Shown here: positions 15,041 through 24,475 of the stretch, in pieces
How the letters are laid out: each line of letters starts with the position of its first letter
Numbering within the stretch: position 1 is the first letter of the stretch
Source: Desulfonatronospira thiodismutans ASO3-1
GTDB taxonomy: Bacteria > Desulfobacterota > Desulfovibrionia > Desulfovibrionales > Desulfonatronovibrionaceae
Reading direction: 5' to 3'
NCBI RefSeq assembly: GCF_000174435.1
Contig: NZ_ACJN02000002.1
Location: 997,490 to 1,061,489 of the forward strand
Length of the DNA: 64,000 bases
Translations under genes and position numbers: made by a program
Notes under the pieces: model-generated
What the model saw: the letters and a program-made list of their open reading frames with translations, nothing else
What the model was told of the DNA's origin: nothing
The model's database searches: none

Positions 15041-17344
15041 ATGGAATCCAGGACCAACACCCTGCTGGAGTTTCCCAGAGTCCTTCAGTATTTAAGCCAG
15101 GAAGCTGTATCCAGCCCTGGACGTGACTTTTGTACCAGGATCCGTCCATTTACCGACCCCCACGAACTGGAAAAAGAGCAGGCCCTTCTGCACGAGGCCA
15201 TTTCAGCCCTGCAGGAGTACGCCGTAGTTCTGGGTTCTTTTCCGGAGCTTGACCGGGTCCTCCCCCTTTTAAAAGACCAGGATGCGGTTCTGGATCTGGA
15301 AGGGCTGTGGGGGCTGCAGAGCTTTCTGGAGGCAGCAAATGCGCTTCAATCCTCCATGCAGGAAATTGATCCCCAGGGTTTTCCATCTCTTAGAGCCACC
15401 TGGGAGAATATCTCCTGGCCGGGCACTCTCTGGTCGGCCATGCACAGGTGCATCAGCCAGTCCGGGGAGATAAAGGATGACAGTTCACCAGAGCTGCAGG
15501 ATGTTCGAGGCGAGATTCGCAACCTTCGGTCTCAATGCTCCAGAAAGGTGAACGAATCCTTGAGCCGGGAGAATTATTCCCACTACCTGCAGGACGAATA
15601 CCTGACCATATCCTCGGATCGTTACGTCCTGGCCCTGAAGAGCAATTTCAAGGGCAAGGTGCAGGGCATCATCCATGATTATTCCCAGACCGGGGAAACC
15701 TGCTATTTTGAACCCATGTTCCTGGTGGATCTGAACAACCGCTTCCAGGAACTTCTGCAGCTGCAGGCCGAGGAAGAAAGAAAGGTCCGGGCCTACCTCA
15801 CGGACCTGGCCAGAAGAAGCCTGGATGCTCTGCAGCAGGTCTATTCCTGGCTTATCCGCATGGATGTGCTGTGGGCCAGGGCCAGGATGGCCGGCCGCCT
15901 GCAGGGCAGGGTGCTCTCCCGGGAGGGCGAAGATAGCCTGGAGCTTAAAAACCTGCGCCATCCTCTGCTGGTGCTGGGTGGACACCATGTTGTGCCTGTA
16001 GATGTGAGCCTCAGACCAGGTCAGAAGGCTCTGGTCATTTCCGGGGGCAACGCCGGGGGCAAGACCGTATGCCTCAAAAGCCTCGGTCTGGCGGCTATTA
16101 TGGCCCAGAGCGCCCTGCCCGTGCCTGTGGATGAGGGCAGCAGCGTACCTTTCTGGGACAAGATATTTGTTTCCATGGTTTCTCAGCAGGGAGTGGAGGA
16201 AAGTCTTAGCACCTTTACGGACCAGATAGAGCATTTCAGCAGGTTCTGGCCCGAGGTTGATTCCAGAACCCTGGTGATTCTGGACGAGTTCGGGGTGGGC
16301 ACCGACCCGGCCCAGGGCGCGGCTCTGGCCCAGGCTGTTCTGGACGCCCTGCTGGATAAAGGGGCCTGGACAGCCACGGCCACCCATTTTCCGGCGCTTA
16401 AGGCCTATGCTCTGTCCCGGGAGGAGGTGCGTGCCTGCTCGGTACTTTTTGACCCGGAGACCAAAAGGCCGCTGTACAGGCTGGCCTATGACCAGGTGGG
16501 AGCCAGCCGGGCCCTGAAGGTGGCCCGGGAGCAGGGGCTTCCTGGGGAAATAATCGACCGGGCTCAGGAGTACCTGCTGCTGGAGGGCGAAGAACAAAAC
16601 CGTCTTTTTGAACGGTTAAACCAGCTTGCAGCCCAAAGGGAGCAGGAGCTGGCCGGTCTGAAAGAAGAAAAGACCAGGCTTGCCCGCAAGCTGGAAAAAA
16701 AGCGTCAGGATCTGGCCCGGGACCAGGAAAGGCTCATGCAGGAACTCAAAGGTCAGGGCCAGGAAATCGTCAGAAAGTGGCAGGAGCAAAAGGTCGGGCG
16801 CAAAAAGGCCCTGAAGGAGCTGTCCGAGGTAAGGCGGGCAGCAGAAGAACTGGGCACCGGGGAAAAAGATGCCAGCGAGCCGGCCGGGCTTGCCCTCGAG
16901 GATATTACTATTCATGATGCTTATTTCTACCCGGCCTGGAACCGTACCGGAACAGTCCGGGAAAAGGATGAGCGTAAAAAACAGGTCAAGATAGATTTCG
17001 GGGGCATATCCCTGTGGGTGAACCCGGGGGATCTGAAGCTGCCCCGAAAAAGCACCGGTGCAAAACCATCTGCCGGCTATTCTTCGTCCACCGGTGGTGC
17101 ACAGTCCATCAGGCTGGATATCCGGGGCAAGTACCGTGATGAAGCCCTGGAAGAACTGGAAAAGTACCTGGATCAGGCCATGCTGTCCGGCAGAAAGCAG
17201 GTGGAAGTCATTCACGGCAAGGGCACCGGGGCTTTGAAAAAAGCTGTGCGGCAGTACCTGCAAAGAAGCCCGGTTATCAAGGATTTCTCCCCCGGGGCAT
17301 CGGAATCCGCTGATGACGGAGTGACCACTGTGGAACTGCCTTGA
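15041..17344 (+). CDS. mutS2: MutS2-family endonuclease/ATPase
   Basis: A 767-residue protein with family start MESRTNTLLEFPRVLQYL; an in-frame ATG at 15011 would add ten residues. The MutS core ATPase follows a coiled clamp region: Walker A SGGNAGGKTV near residue 335, Walker B VILDEFGVGTDPAQG near 415. A basic coiled coil (about 515-615) leads to the C-terminal Smr nuclease domain, LDIRGKYRDEA and VIHGKGTGAL (about 690-767). MutS2 suppresses recombination or acts in ribosome rescue (RqcU) in other bacteria; which applies here is unknown. The usual GPNTGGKT Walker A is GGNAGGKT here. It is placed between rpsU and dnaG. Confidence 0.92.
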   Translation: MESRTNTLLEFPRVLQYLSQEAVSSPGRDFCTRIRPFTDPHELEKEQALLHEAISALQEYAVVLGSFPELDRVLPLLKDQDAVLDLEGLWGLQSFLEAANALQSSMQEIDPQGFPSLRATWENISWPGTLWSAMHRCISQSGEIKDDSSPELQDVRGEIRNLRSQCSRKVNESLSRENYSHYLQDEYLTISSDRYVLALKSNFKGKVQGIIHDYSQTGETCYFEPMFLVDLNNRFQELLQLQAEEERKVRAYLTDLARRSLDALQQVYSWLIRMDVLWARARMAGRLQGRVLSREGEDSLELKNLRHPLLVLGGHHVVPVDVSLRPGQKALVISGGNAGGKTVCLKSLGLAAIMAQSALPVPVDEGSSVPFWDKIFVSMVSQQGVEESLSTFTDQIEHFSRFWPEVDSRTLVILDEFGVGTDPAQGAALAQAVLDALLDKGAWTATATHFPALKAYALSREEVRACSVLFDPETKRPLYRLAYDQVGASRALKVAREQGLPGEIIDRAQEYLLLEGEEQNRLFERLNQLAAQREQELAGLKEEKTRLARKLEKKRQDLARDQERLMQELKGQGQEIVRKWQEQKVGRKKALKELSEVRRAAEELGTGEKDASEPAGLALEDITIHDAYFYPAWNRTGTVREKDERKKQVKIDFGGISLWVNPGDLKLPRKSTGAKPSAGYSSSTGGAQSIRLDIRGKYRDEALEELEKYLDQAMLSGRKQVEVIHGKGTGALKKAVRQYLQRSPVIKDFSPGASESADDGVTTVELP

Positions 17345-17361
17345 TAGAAGCCAGAGGACAG

Positions 17362-17485
17362 GCGTCAGGGGTCCCCGGTGAAACACCCAAGAGGCTTGCC
17401 CGGTTAACCTTCTTCCAGTTAACTGGGGGACCCCGGTTTCACGGCGCAAGCAGAAGTCAGGGGGCAGGGGTCAGGGGTCGGAGAC
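17362..17485. repeat. Inverted and word repeats between mutS2 and dnaG
   Basis: Behind the mutS2 stop, GTGAAAC and GTTTCAC flank CCCGGTTAAC-N9-GTTAACTGGG, and the palindromes GGGGTCCCC and GGGGGACCCC lie near the ends. The right part (17455-17480) is built of GTCAGGGGGCAGGGGTCAGG-like words. No ORF or terminator T-run. Confidence 0.45.
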
Positions 17486-17534
17486 TAAAATCAAAAAAGC
17501 CTGAAAAGGCTGGTGCCGGCAGGGAGTAAACCAG

Positions 17535-19232
17535 ATGTCCTTTATAGACCCCCGGGAAGTGGCTGAGATCAAGTCCAGGCTGTCCCTGGAGGATATCGTG
17601 GGCCGGTATGTGCAGCTAAAGACCGTGGGCGGACGACTCATGGGTCCGTGCCCTTTCCACCAGGAGACCAGGGCCTCTTTTTCCGTGACTCCGGACCAGG
17701 GCTTTTACTACTGCTTTGGGTGCCAGGCATCCGGCGACATTATCGAGTTTTTCAAAAACATAAACGGTCTGGATTTTAATGAAGCTGTCACCCAGCTGGC
17801 AGCCGAGGCCGGAGTAAAGCTTGCCAGGCAGGGAGGTTCCCCTGGACCTGCTTCTATGGGCCGTGCTTCAGTGTGCAGGGAGGTAAATTCCTGGAGCAAT
17901 TCTTTTTTCGGGCAGCACCTGCAGGGAAGTAACGGTCAAAAGGCAAGGCTTTACTTAGAAAAAAGACAAATAAGTCAGGAAACAGCCAAAGCTTTCGGCC
18001 TGGGCTGGAGTCCTGATGGGTGGAATAACCTCAAATCATTTCTGGAGTCCAGGGGCTTTACCCCTGAAGACGGTGTAGAGGCCGGAGTCCTTAGCCGAAA
18101 CGAGAGAGGCAGGATATATGATCGCTTCCGGGCCAGGTTGATTTTCCCCATTATTGCCCTGTCCGGTGCTGTGGTGGCCTTCGGGGGCCGGGTCATGGGC
18201 GATGATGAGCCCAAGTACTTAAACAGCAGTGAAAGCCCGATTTATACCAAGGGAGAGCATCTTTACGGGCTTTACCAGGCCCGTACGCATATCACCCGTT
18301 CCAGCCGGGTACTGCTCACCGAGGGATACCTGGATGTAATGGCCCTGCACCAGTATGGCTTTGAAAACAGCTGCGGGATTCTGGGCACAGCCCTGACTAA
18401 GGCCCAGGTGAAAAGGATGGCCGGGCTGGCCAGGGAAGTGGTGCTTATCTTCGATGGCGACGCTCCCGGGCAAAGTGCCGCGTTGAAAAGCGCGGAGATG
18501 ATCCTGCAGGCCGGGCTTACCTGCCGGGTGCTTATCCTGCCCGAGGGAGAGGATGCTCACAGCCTGCTGGTTGCCAGGGGCAGGCAGGGGCTGGAGGATC
18601 TTTTGCAAAAGACCACAGACGGTCTTGATTTTTGTCTGAAGATGCTTAGCACAAATAAATCCCCCGGGGAAACAATGAAGTGGGTTGAAAATTTTATAAC
18701 GCACTTCAAGGATCTGTCCTGGAGATCCTACTACATTCCCAGGGTGGCTCATGTCCTGGGGCTGACCGAGAAGGAGCTGCGGGAGAAGTTTACCCCTGCG
18801 GCGCAGAAAACCCCGGGTGATACCAGGGTCTGGAGCCAGCAGGGCAAGGGTGCGGAGCAAAGAGACCGCGAACTTCTTACCTTTGCGGTGTGTTTTCCCG
18901 AAGACCGGACCCGTCTTCAGAATAAAAACCTGGGCCTGGTTCTCACATCGCAGTGGGCCAGGCAGTTCTGGGACAAACTGCGGGTCATGCACCAGGATGA
19001 CTTAAGCGCTCTGAATGAAGACGAAAGCGCTTTTTTTGTGCAGAGCAAAATGCAAAGAGCACAGCTGGAAAAAGAAAAGACGCGGATTCTGGCCCAGATA
19101 GAAGAGTTTATAGACCGGTGCATGACCAGGATGAGCACCCGGAATCTAAAAACAGCCCTTTCCAGGGCGCAGCAGAGCCAGGACCAGGACGAGGTCAGGC
19201 GTATCCTGCAGCTTTTGCAGAAAAGTTTCTAA
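17535..19232 (+). CDS. dnaG: DNA primase
   Basis: A 565-residue DnaG. The N-terminal CHC2 zinc finger is visible as CPFH (Cys39, His42) and CFGC (Cys60, Cys63). The catalytic core with the TOPRIM fold carries EGYLDVMALHQYG near residue 262 and the acidic IFDGDAPGQSAA near 305. The C-terminal helicase-interaction region (about 430-565) is divergent, as usual. It synthesises RNA primers at the fork. It sits in the classical rpsU-dnaG-rpoD neighbourhood, with mutS2 inserted and a terminator plus a repeat element before rpoD. Confidence 0.95.
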   Translation: MSFIDPREVAEIKSRLSLEDIVGRYVQLKTVGGRLMGPCPFHQETRASFSVTPDQGFYYCFGCQASGDIIEFFKNINGLDFNEAVTQLAAEAGVKLARQGGSPGPASMGRASVCREVNSWSNSFFGQHLQGSNGQKARLYLEKRQISQETAKAFGLGWSPDGWNNLKSFLESRGFTPEDGVEAGVLSRNERGRIYDRFRARLIFPIIALSGAVVAFGGRVMGDDEPKYLNSSESPIYTKGEHLYGLYQARTHITRSSRVLLTEGYLDVMALHQYGFENSCGILGTALTKAQVKRMAGLAREVVLIFDGDAPGQSAALKSAEMILQAGLTCRVLILPEGEDAHSLLVARGRQGLEDLLQKTTDGLDFCLKMLSTNKSPGETMKWVENFITHFKDLSWRSYYIPRVAHVLGLTEKELREKFTPAAQKTPGDTRVWSQQGKGAEQRDRELLTFAVCFPEDRTRLQNKNLGLVLTSQWARQFWDKLRVMHQDDLSALNEDESAFFVQSKMQRAQLEKEKTRILAQIEEFIDRCMTRMSTRNLKTALSRAQQSQDQDEVRRILQLLQKSF

Positions 19233-19273
19233 GCTTCTTCCGTGACCCTGTGCGGAGAAAAAGGCCTTTTGGG

Positions 19274-19295
19274 GCAACCTTGCCGGTTGCTTTTT
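19274..19295 (+). terminator. Terminator behind dnaG
   Basis: GCAACC, loop TTGCC, GGTTGC followed by TTTTT. A short 6-bp stem, so moderate strength. It may lower read-through from dnaG into rpoD. Confidence 0.55.
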
Positions 19296-19360
19296 GTTAC
19301 AAATTTTTCAGGTCAATATCTATCAGGCCATGCCTGAACTTTGATAAATTGGACCGCTTA

Positions 19361-19522
19361 TTAACCCTGCAGCGAAACTTATGACTGACCTACGGGGACT
19401 GTCCCGCACCTACTTGGGAATGATTTCATGAAATCGCTGGAACTTGCTGAGAAATCAAGTAGGTGCGGGACTGTCCCCAATTGAGATAATATTATATTTT
19501 ATAAGTTTCGCTGCAGGGTTAA
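19361..19522. mobile_element. Nested inverted-repeat element (MITE/REPIN-like) before rpoD
   Basis: A perfect 22-bp outer inverted repeat (19361-19382 and 19501-19522, reading TTAACCCTGCAGCG inward) with imperfect extension outward to about 19350/19533. Inside it is a 23-bp inverted repeat (19394-19416 and 19456-19478) with one mismatch that begins GGGGACTGTCCC, and in the centre a palindrome GATTTCATGAAATC. No ORF of its own. The outer ends follow the same pattern as the elements at 42623 and 43545 (T-A-x-C-x2-T-x2-A-G-x-G). No target duplication could be recognised here. It separates dnaG from rpoD and ends 34 bases before the rpoD start. Confidence 0.6.
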
Positions 19523-19556
19523 GGGCGGTACAAAAACAGTCTGTAGAGGGAGCACT

Positions 19557-21323
19557 ATGCGCAGCATAAAGGATGTTCAACAAATCAAGGCGTTGATTGC
19601 AGAAGGCAAGAAAAAGGGTTTTTTGACTTTTGACGAGATAAACAAGGCCCTGCCTTCAGATGTTACCACACCTGAGCAGGTGGAGGAAATAATTTCCATT
19701 TTTGATCAACTGGATATAGCCATTGTAGACGGCAAGGCAGGCAAGACCATATCTGTCTCCTCCGAGGACACCAACTCCCTGGCTGAAACCCTGGCCCTGA
19801 ACCTGGACCGCCTGGAAGATACTGCCGAGGCGGTTTCCAGGAGCAATGACCCGGTGCGCACCTATCTGCGCGAAATGGGTGCAGTGGGCCTTCTGGACCG
19901 GGACGGTGAGGTGGTTATCGCCAAAAAGATCGAATCCGGGGAAATGGAAGTACTTTACTCCCTGGTGGAAGTCCCTGTGGCCATAGAAGAGCTTATCCAG
20001 GTGGGAGAGGATCTGAAAAAAGAAAAGATCAAGCTCAAGGACGTGGTCAAGACCATCGAAGAGGACGACCCCACAGAAGAAGAAATGAATCAGCGCGAAA
20101 GGGTCATTGCTCTTCTGGAGGAGATAAAGCAGTGTTACAAGAAGCGCAGAAGTGTCTATGAAAAACTCAATGAATGCGCCCGCCTGGACCGCCGTGTTTA
20201 CGGGCAGCAGAAAAAGATCCTGGACTACAAGTACGAGATCGTAGAGCATCTCAAGCATATCAAGCTGGAAAAGACGCTTATTGACTCCATAATCGAAAGG
20301 GTAAACGATTACGTGCGCCAGATGCACAACTGTCAGCGGGACCTGAGCGCCTATATTCTTTCCTTAGGCATGTCCCAGGATGAACTGCACAGCCTTTTGA
20401 ACAAGCTGCACAACAGGGAAATCAATCCTGTGGCAGCCGCTGATCAACTGGGTATGACCGTGGACGAGCTTTTTTCCTTCAAGGAGCTTATTTATGGAAA
20501 AATGGAGATCCAGGAAAGGCTGCAGCAAAGATGCATGCATAATGTGCATGAACTTGAGGAAATCCTGTGGAGGATAAACAAGGGCAACGAGGAAGCTCTG
20601 CGGGCCAAGCAGGAGCTTATCCGGGCCAATCTGAGGCTGGTTGTAAGCATTGCCAAGAAATATACCAACCGCGGACTGCAGTTTCTGGACCTGATTCAGG
20701 AGGGTAATATCGGCCTGATGAAGGCGGTGGACAAGTTTGAGTACCAGCGCGGCTACAAGTTTTCCACCTATGCCACCTGGTGGATCAGGCAGGCCATTAC
20801 CAGGGCCATCGCCGACCAGGCCCGGACCATCCGCATCCCTGTACACATGATCGAAACCATCAATAAACTGGTGCGTACCTCCAGGTACCTGGTCCAGGAA
20901 CTGGGCCGGGATCCAAGCCCCGAGGAAATAGCCGAGCGCATGGATTATCCCCTGGAGAAGGTCAAAAAGGTACTCAAGATCGCCAAAGAGCCCATCTCCT
21001 TAGAGACCCCCATAGGAGACGAGGAAGATTCCAGCCTGGGAGATTTTATCGAGGACAAGAAGGCGGTGGCTCCGGCGGACGAGGTAGTGAACTCCAAGCT
21101 TTCGGAGCAGATTTCCAAGGTCCTGGCCGAACTTACCCCCAGGGAGGAGCAGGTGCTGCGTAAACGCTTCGGCATCGGGGAAAAGTCTGACCATACCCTG
21201 GAAGAAGTGGGCAAACTGTTCAATGTAACCAGAGAACGTATCCGTCAGATCGAGGCCAAGGCCCTGCGTAAACTCAGGCATCCGGTGCGCAGTTCTTCCC
21301 TTAAGACCTATTATGAGAGTTGA
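19557..21323 (+). CDS. rpoD: RNA polymerase primary sigma factor
   Basis: A 588-residue sigma70 with all regions: region 1.1 (residues 1-80), 1.2 with [16 protein letters not shown] near 100, a non-conserved insert, region 2 with [37 protein letters not shown] and [11 protein letters not shown] near 355-410, region 3 and region 4 ending [23 protein letters not shown]. It directs RNA polymerase to housekeeping promoters. GAGGGAG precedes the ATG. Last gene of the macromolecular synthesis set. Confidence 0.96.
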   Translation: MRSIKDVQQIKALIAEGKKKGFLTFDEINKALPSDVTTPEQVEEIISIFDQLDIAIVDGKAGKTISVSSEDTNSLAETLALNLDRLEDTAEAVSRSNDPVRTYLREMGAVGLLDRDGEVVIAKKIESGEMEVLYSLVEVPVAIEELIQVGEDLKKEKIKLKDVVKTIEEDDPTEEEMNQRERVIALLEEIKQCYKKRRSVYEKLNECARLDRRVYGQQKKILDYKYEIVEHLKHIKLEKTLIDSIIERVNDYVRQMHNCQRDLSAYILSLGMSQDELHSLLNKLHNREINPVAAADQLGMTVDELFSFKELIYGKMEIQERLQQRCMHNVHELEEILWRINKGNEEALRAKQELIRANLRLVVSIAKKYTNRGLQFLDLIQEGNIGLMKAVDKFEYQRGYKFSTYATWWIRQAITRAIADQARTIRIPVHMIETINKLVRTSRYLVQELGRDPSPEEIAERMDYPLEKVKKVLKIAKEPISLETPIGDEEDSSLGDFIEDKKAVAPADEVVNSKLSEQISKVLAELTPREEQVLRKRFGIGEKSDHTLEEVGKLFNVTRERIRQIEAKALRKLRHPVRSSSLKTYYES

Positions 21324-21330
21324 TTTAAAG

Positions 21331-21385
21331 ATTATGGGATTATGGGATTGAGGGATTCAGGGATTGGGGGATTATGGGATTCAGG
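21331..21385. repeat. Tandem-like GGGATTATG/GGGATTCAG words behind rpoD
   Basis: Immediately after the rpoD stop the plus strand reads as successive variants of ATTATGGGATT, GAGGGATTCA and GGGATTGGGG, with an 8- to 10-base period. G-rich on the coding strand, as in the repeats behind the carboxypeptidase (7.55 kb) and ccmC (43.43 kb). Confidence 0.65.
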
Positions 21386-21430
21386 AGCAGGGTGCAAGTG
21401 ATGGGGCAGTAGTGGATTTAAGGACAGCGG

Positions 21431-22108
21431 ATGGGAGGGGTTATGCGAGCACGGTGGAGGGCATGTGTTTACTGGCTGTTTATTGCAATTCTGCTTCCGG
21501 GTCTGGCTCAGGCCGGGGCGCAGAACAGGGAAGTCCGGGTTGCCTGGGTGCCGGACGGAGATACATTGATCCTGGAAGACCGGGAGGTTGTCCGGATAAA
21601 AGGTATGGATGCCCCGGAAACGGCCGGCAACGGGCGTCCTGACCAGTATTTTGCCCAGGAGGCCACTGAGAGGCTGGAAGAGCTGATCAAGGACAGGGTC
21701 ATAACCCTGAAGACAGGACAGGTGCCGGAAGATCGATATGGCAGAACTCTGGCCCATGCATATTTGCCCTCTGGAGAAAACATAGGCCTCTTGCTGGTGC
21801 GCGAAGGCCTGGCCTTTTACTACCCGCACGAGGACCAGGACGAAAAGATTTCCAGGGATCTGCTCAGGGCTCAGCAAAGAGCCATTGACGAAAGTGCCGG
21901 GTTCTGGCCCGAAGTGCTTAATCAGCACCCTGAAGTGGAAACATGGGCGGGGAACAAGCGCAGCAAGCGTTTTCATCATCCAGGCTGCGGTTACGGGCAA
22001 AGAATATCCGAGCACAACCGCGAAGAGTTCGACACCCTGCGGGAGGCCTTTTACGCCGGGTATGCCCCATGCCGCAGATGCACTCCCTGGCCGGATGCAG
22101 ACAGGTGA
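21431..22108 (+). CDS. Exported thermonuclease-like protein with C-terminal zinc-ligand domain
   Basis: A 225-residue protein with a signal peptide (residues 10-30). Residues about 34-155 are a staphylococcal-nuclease-like domain: VPDGDTLIL, VRIKGMDAPE, DRYGRTLAHAYL and VREGLAFYY supply the usual Asp, Arg and Glu catalytic set. Residues about 172-220 hold a small domain HHPGCGYGQRI ... GYAPCRRCTP resembling the Ada-type zinc-binding fold (one Cys plus C-x2-C). Probable periplasmic or secreted nuclease. AAGGA is correctly spaced for the ATG at 21431; the ATG at 21443 is an alternative. Confidence 0.78.
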   Translation: MGGVMRARWRACVYWLFIAILLPGLAQAGAQNREVRVAWVPDGDTLILEDREVVRIKGMDAPETAGNGRPDQYFAQEATERLEELIKDRVITLKTGQVPEDRYGRTLAHAYLPSGENIGLLLVREGLAFYYPHEDQDEKISRDLLRAQQRAIDESAGFWPEVLNQHPEVETWAGNKRSKRFHHPGCGYGQRISEHNREEFDTLREAFYAGYAPCRRCTPWPDADR

Positions 22109-22204
22109 CCCAGCAGCTGTTCAGGACCCGGAGCTGCAGGAAAGACATTTCGAGGCCGGATGAAAAATTGAAAACACTGTAAACGGATTTGACAGGAGTA
22201 AATC

Positions 22205-22396
22205 ATGGATGACTGGGTAGAAGTAGCCAGGTTCGATTCGATGAGTGACGCAGTACACAAGGAAAAGGCCCGCATAGAAAATATGGCCTTAGACGTGGGG
22301 CTTATGCCGGAAAAGGTGGTCCAGGTGGAGGACAAGGGCAAGATTATTATTTCAGTCCACCCGGAATTCTATGACTATTACGGCCATGGGCAATAA
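22205..22396 (+). CDS. Small conserved-looking hypothetical protein
   Basis: A 63-residue soluble protein, WVEVARFDSMSDAVHKEKARI followed by a short beta-rich part (KIIISVHPEFYDYYGHG). The opening resembles DUF2007-type small alpha/beta proteins in pattern, but I cannot confirm the family. GGAGT is well placed before the ATG and a bidirectional terminator follows, so it is likely real. Function unknown. Confidence 0.6.
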   Translation: MDDWVEVARFDSMSDAVHKEKARIENMALDVGLMPEKVVQVEDKGKIIISVHPEFYDYYGHGQ

Positions 22397-22466
22397 CCGG
22401 CAATTCAAGTTCTGTTTTGCATAACGTTTCCAAGTATTTGCATGTTTTGGAGCATTTGCGCCGTAT

Positions 22467-22502
22467 AAGAAAATGCGGGGCTGCCCCCCTGCATTTTCTT
22501 TT
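22467..22502. terminator. Bidirectional rho-independent terminator
   Basis: AAGAAAATGC-GGGG, loop CTGCC, CCCC-T-GCATTTTCTT. A-rich and T-rich flanks allow it to work for both the small plus-strand gene and the convergent minus-strand gene, whose stop codon it touches. Confidence 0.8.
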
Positions 22503-23761
22503 CACCGCTCAAGCAGGTATAAAAGATGGTCCAGGGGCTGGATGAGCCGACCGTAAAGGCCTCCATATCCGGGAAAGGACCCGAAGAGTTCCAGTTTTTC
22601 CTGCTGCAGATCCAGGTCCGAGCTTGCTTCAGGGGACGAAGGAGCCAGAGACATGGCCAGGCGTTCTCTTGTGAGATAGGTTTTGAGCCTGGAAAGAAAA
22701 GAATCCAGGTGTCGGGCAAAGGACTCTTTTTCCCCCTTCCAGAATTCCTGTGCCTTGCGGCCGGGTCTTTGCCCCTGGGCGTGCCCGGCCATGGCGTACA
22801 GAAAATTCACCGGCGATCCCGGCACTCCCCTGCGCCACCCCAGAAGCCAGGGGGTGCGCCAGTAGAAAAGGAAATGGGCCCGGCCGAGCTCGATTATTTC
22901 CTCCAGACCCTGCCTGCATCGCATTAAGACATCATCTTCCCATACCGGCTCGATATTTTTGAGGTCCCAGCTGCTGACCCGGGTTTTGACTTCCCGGGGG
23001 ATATTCCAGCCAAGCCAGGTAAAAAGAAGTTCACGCAGAAGCCTGTTGGCCTGCCTGGATTGAGGGGTCTCCAGGTGGGAATAGCTCAGGACGAACTCGC
23101 CTGAACCCATGGTGCCGTGCAGTATGCATGGTTCGCTGCGGAGCAGGCCAGGGTCCAGATTGATGCCGTAGACCTTTTCCCACTTGCATATGTCTGCCTG
23201 CTTCAGGTCGCTGTAGGGCAAATCGGCCGTCCAGAAGTCCTGGTCCGGTTCCAGGTATTCTGCCAGGGCCCTGACCCCGTCTGATGCATTGTCCCCGGGC
23301 TCAAACTGGGAGGGCCACCATACCGGCAGGCAGATGTCCCGGCGGCTTTCTTTCCAGTGGGGCAGGCGTACCCTGCAGCGGACATGCCCGCTGAAATTGG
23401 GCAGCCTGTCCTGCATGGGTTTTCTGGACCAGTGGCACAGGTCCAGGCAGGGAGAACCCGAAGCAGAGCTTAGTCCCATGCCGGCCCCTCCGCAGATGCC
23501 CAGGTATTTTCCACCGGCGGAAATATAATCCCTGATGCTGGACATGCCTGCCAGGCCCAGACTGTCCGCTTTGAGTCTGGCCCATCCCCCGGGCACCAGC
23601 AGACCGGCCGGGGGGCGGGTGCTTAAAATTTCACCGCGGATGTCCTGTGAGCTGACAATTCGGGCCGGGATTTCCAGATCCTTAAGGGCCCTCCAGAGCA
23701 TCAGCCCCCAGAGGTGGGACTCGTCCCAGAGCATGTAAAAAATGTTTTCATGCCTGAACAT
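22502..23761 (-). CDS. BPL_N-type glutamine-amidotransferase-like protein
   Basis: A 419-residue protein. Residues about 1-250 look like the class I glutamine amidotransferase-like fold found at the N-terminus of eukaryotic biotin ligases (BPL_N): LLVPGGWARLKAD, then YLGICGGAGMGLSSA with Cys90 at the nucleophile-elbow position. There is no biotin-ligase catalytic domain; residues 250-419 are a helical region I do not recognise. Function unknown. It lies 61 bases downstream of metW in the same direction, so it may be read from the metX promoter. Confidence 0.65.
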   Translation of the reverse strand: MFRHENIFYMLWDESHLWGLMLWRALKDLEIPARIVSSQDIRGEILSTRPPAGLLVPGGWARLKADSLGLAGMSSIRDYISAGGKYLGICGGAGMGLSSASGSPCLDLCHWSRKPMQDRLPNFSGHVRCRVRLPHWKESRRDICLPVWWPSQFEPGDNASDGVRALAEYLEPDQDFWTADLPYSDLKQADICKWEKVYGINLDPGLLRSEPCILHGTMGSGEFVLSYSHLETPQSRQANRLLRELLFTWLGWNIPREVKTRVSSWDLKNIEPVWEDDVLMRCRQGLEEIIELGRAHFLFYWRTPWLLGWRRGVPGSPVNFLYAMAGHAQGQRPGRKAQEFWKGEKESFARHLDSFLSRLKTYLTRERLAMSLAPSSPEASSDLDLQQEKLELFGSFPGYGGLYGRLIQPLDHLLYLLER

Positions 23762-23821
23762 GGATCATCTATAACATTAAACCTGCTGAAAAGACAAATA
23801 CAACCGGGCTGCAAACATTTT

Positions 23822-24475
23822 TCATCCGCCCTGGCGCAGGCAGAAAAGGGCAACAGTGGAGCGCAGGTTGGGCCAGATATTTACCTTCCTGTTCTGTACC
23901 AGATAGTTCAGCTGCAAAAAACGCCGGCTTACAATCTCCACCTGCATCTCCCGGCATAATTCCTGGAAATCCTTGATGGTGGCCAGCCTGATTTCCGGGG
24001 ATTCGTACCATTTGTAGGGCAGAGTCTGGTTTACGGGTAAGCGGCCGGTAAGCAGAAGGTGCAGCCTGATACGCCAGTGGGCGAAGTTGGGAAATGTAAC
24101 CACTGCCCTGTGCCCGATGCGCAGGGCCTGCTGAAGCAGGGCCAAGGGGTTTTTCACCGTGAGCAGGACCTGGTTTAAAATTACCAGGTCGAAGCAGTCC
24201 CCCAGAAAATCATTGAGCCCCTCCTCCAGGTCGGCCTGAATTACGGACAGGCCCTGGGCCAGGCAATCGGCCACATGTTCGGAGTTGAGCTCTATGCCCT
24301 GTTCCCGGACCTGTTTTTCCTCTTTTAGTTTCTTTAAAAGCTCTCCCCGGCCGCAGCCCAGATCCAGGACACGTTCACCGGTACCGGCAAGCTCCATAAT
24401 GTATGGGTCCAGCTCCCTGTCCCGGTGCAGGCTCCTTTTCCAGTCAAAACGAACTTTGTCATCACTTGCCTGCAC
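23822..24475 (-). CDS. metW: Methionine biosynthesis protein MetW
   Basis: A 217-residue class I methyltransferase-like protein: ERVLDLGCGRGELLKKL near residue 32, then VILNQVLLTVKNPLALLQQ and VTFPNFAHWRIRL. MetW partners MetX in many proteobacteria. The start is the GTG at 24475 with GGGAGG six bases upstream; it overlaps the metX end by 14 bases in another frame. The longer ORF extending to 24658 is only the frame shadow of metX. Confidence 0.88.
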   Translation of the reverse strand: MQASDDKVRFDWKRSLHRDRELDPYIMELAGTGERVLDLGCGRGELLKKLKEEKQVREQGIELNSEHVADCLAQGLSVIQADLEEGLNDFLGDCFDLVILNQVLLTVKNPLALLQQALRIGHRAVVTFPNFAHWRIRLHLLLTGRLPVNQTLPYKWYESPEIRLATIKDFQELCREMQVEIVSRRFLQLNYLVQNRKVNIWPNLRSTVALFCLRQGG

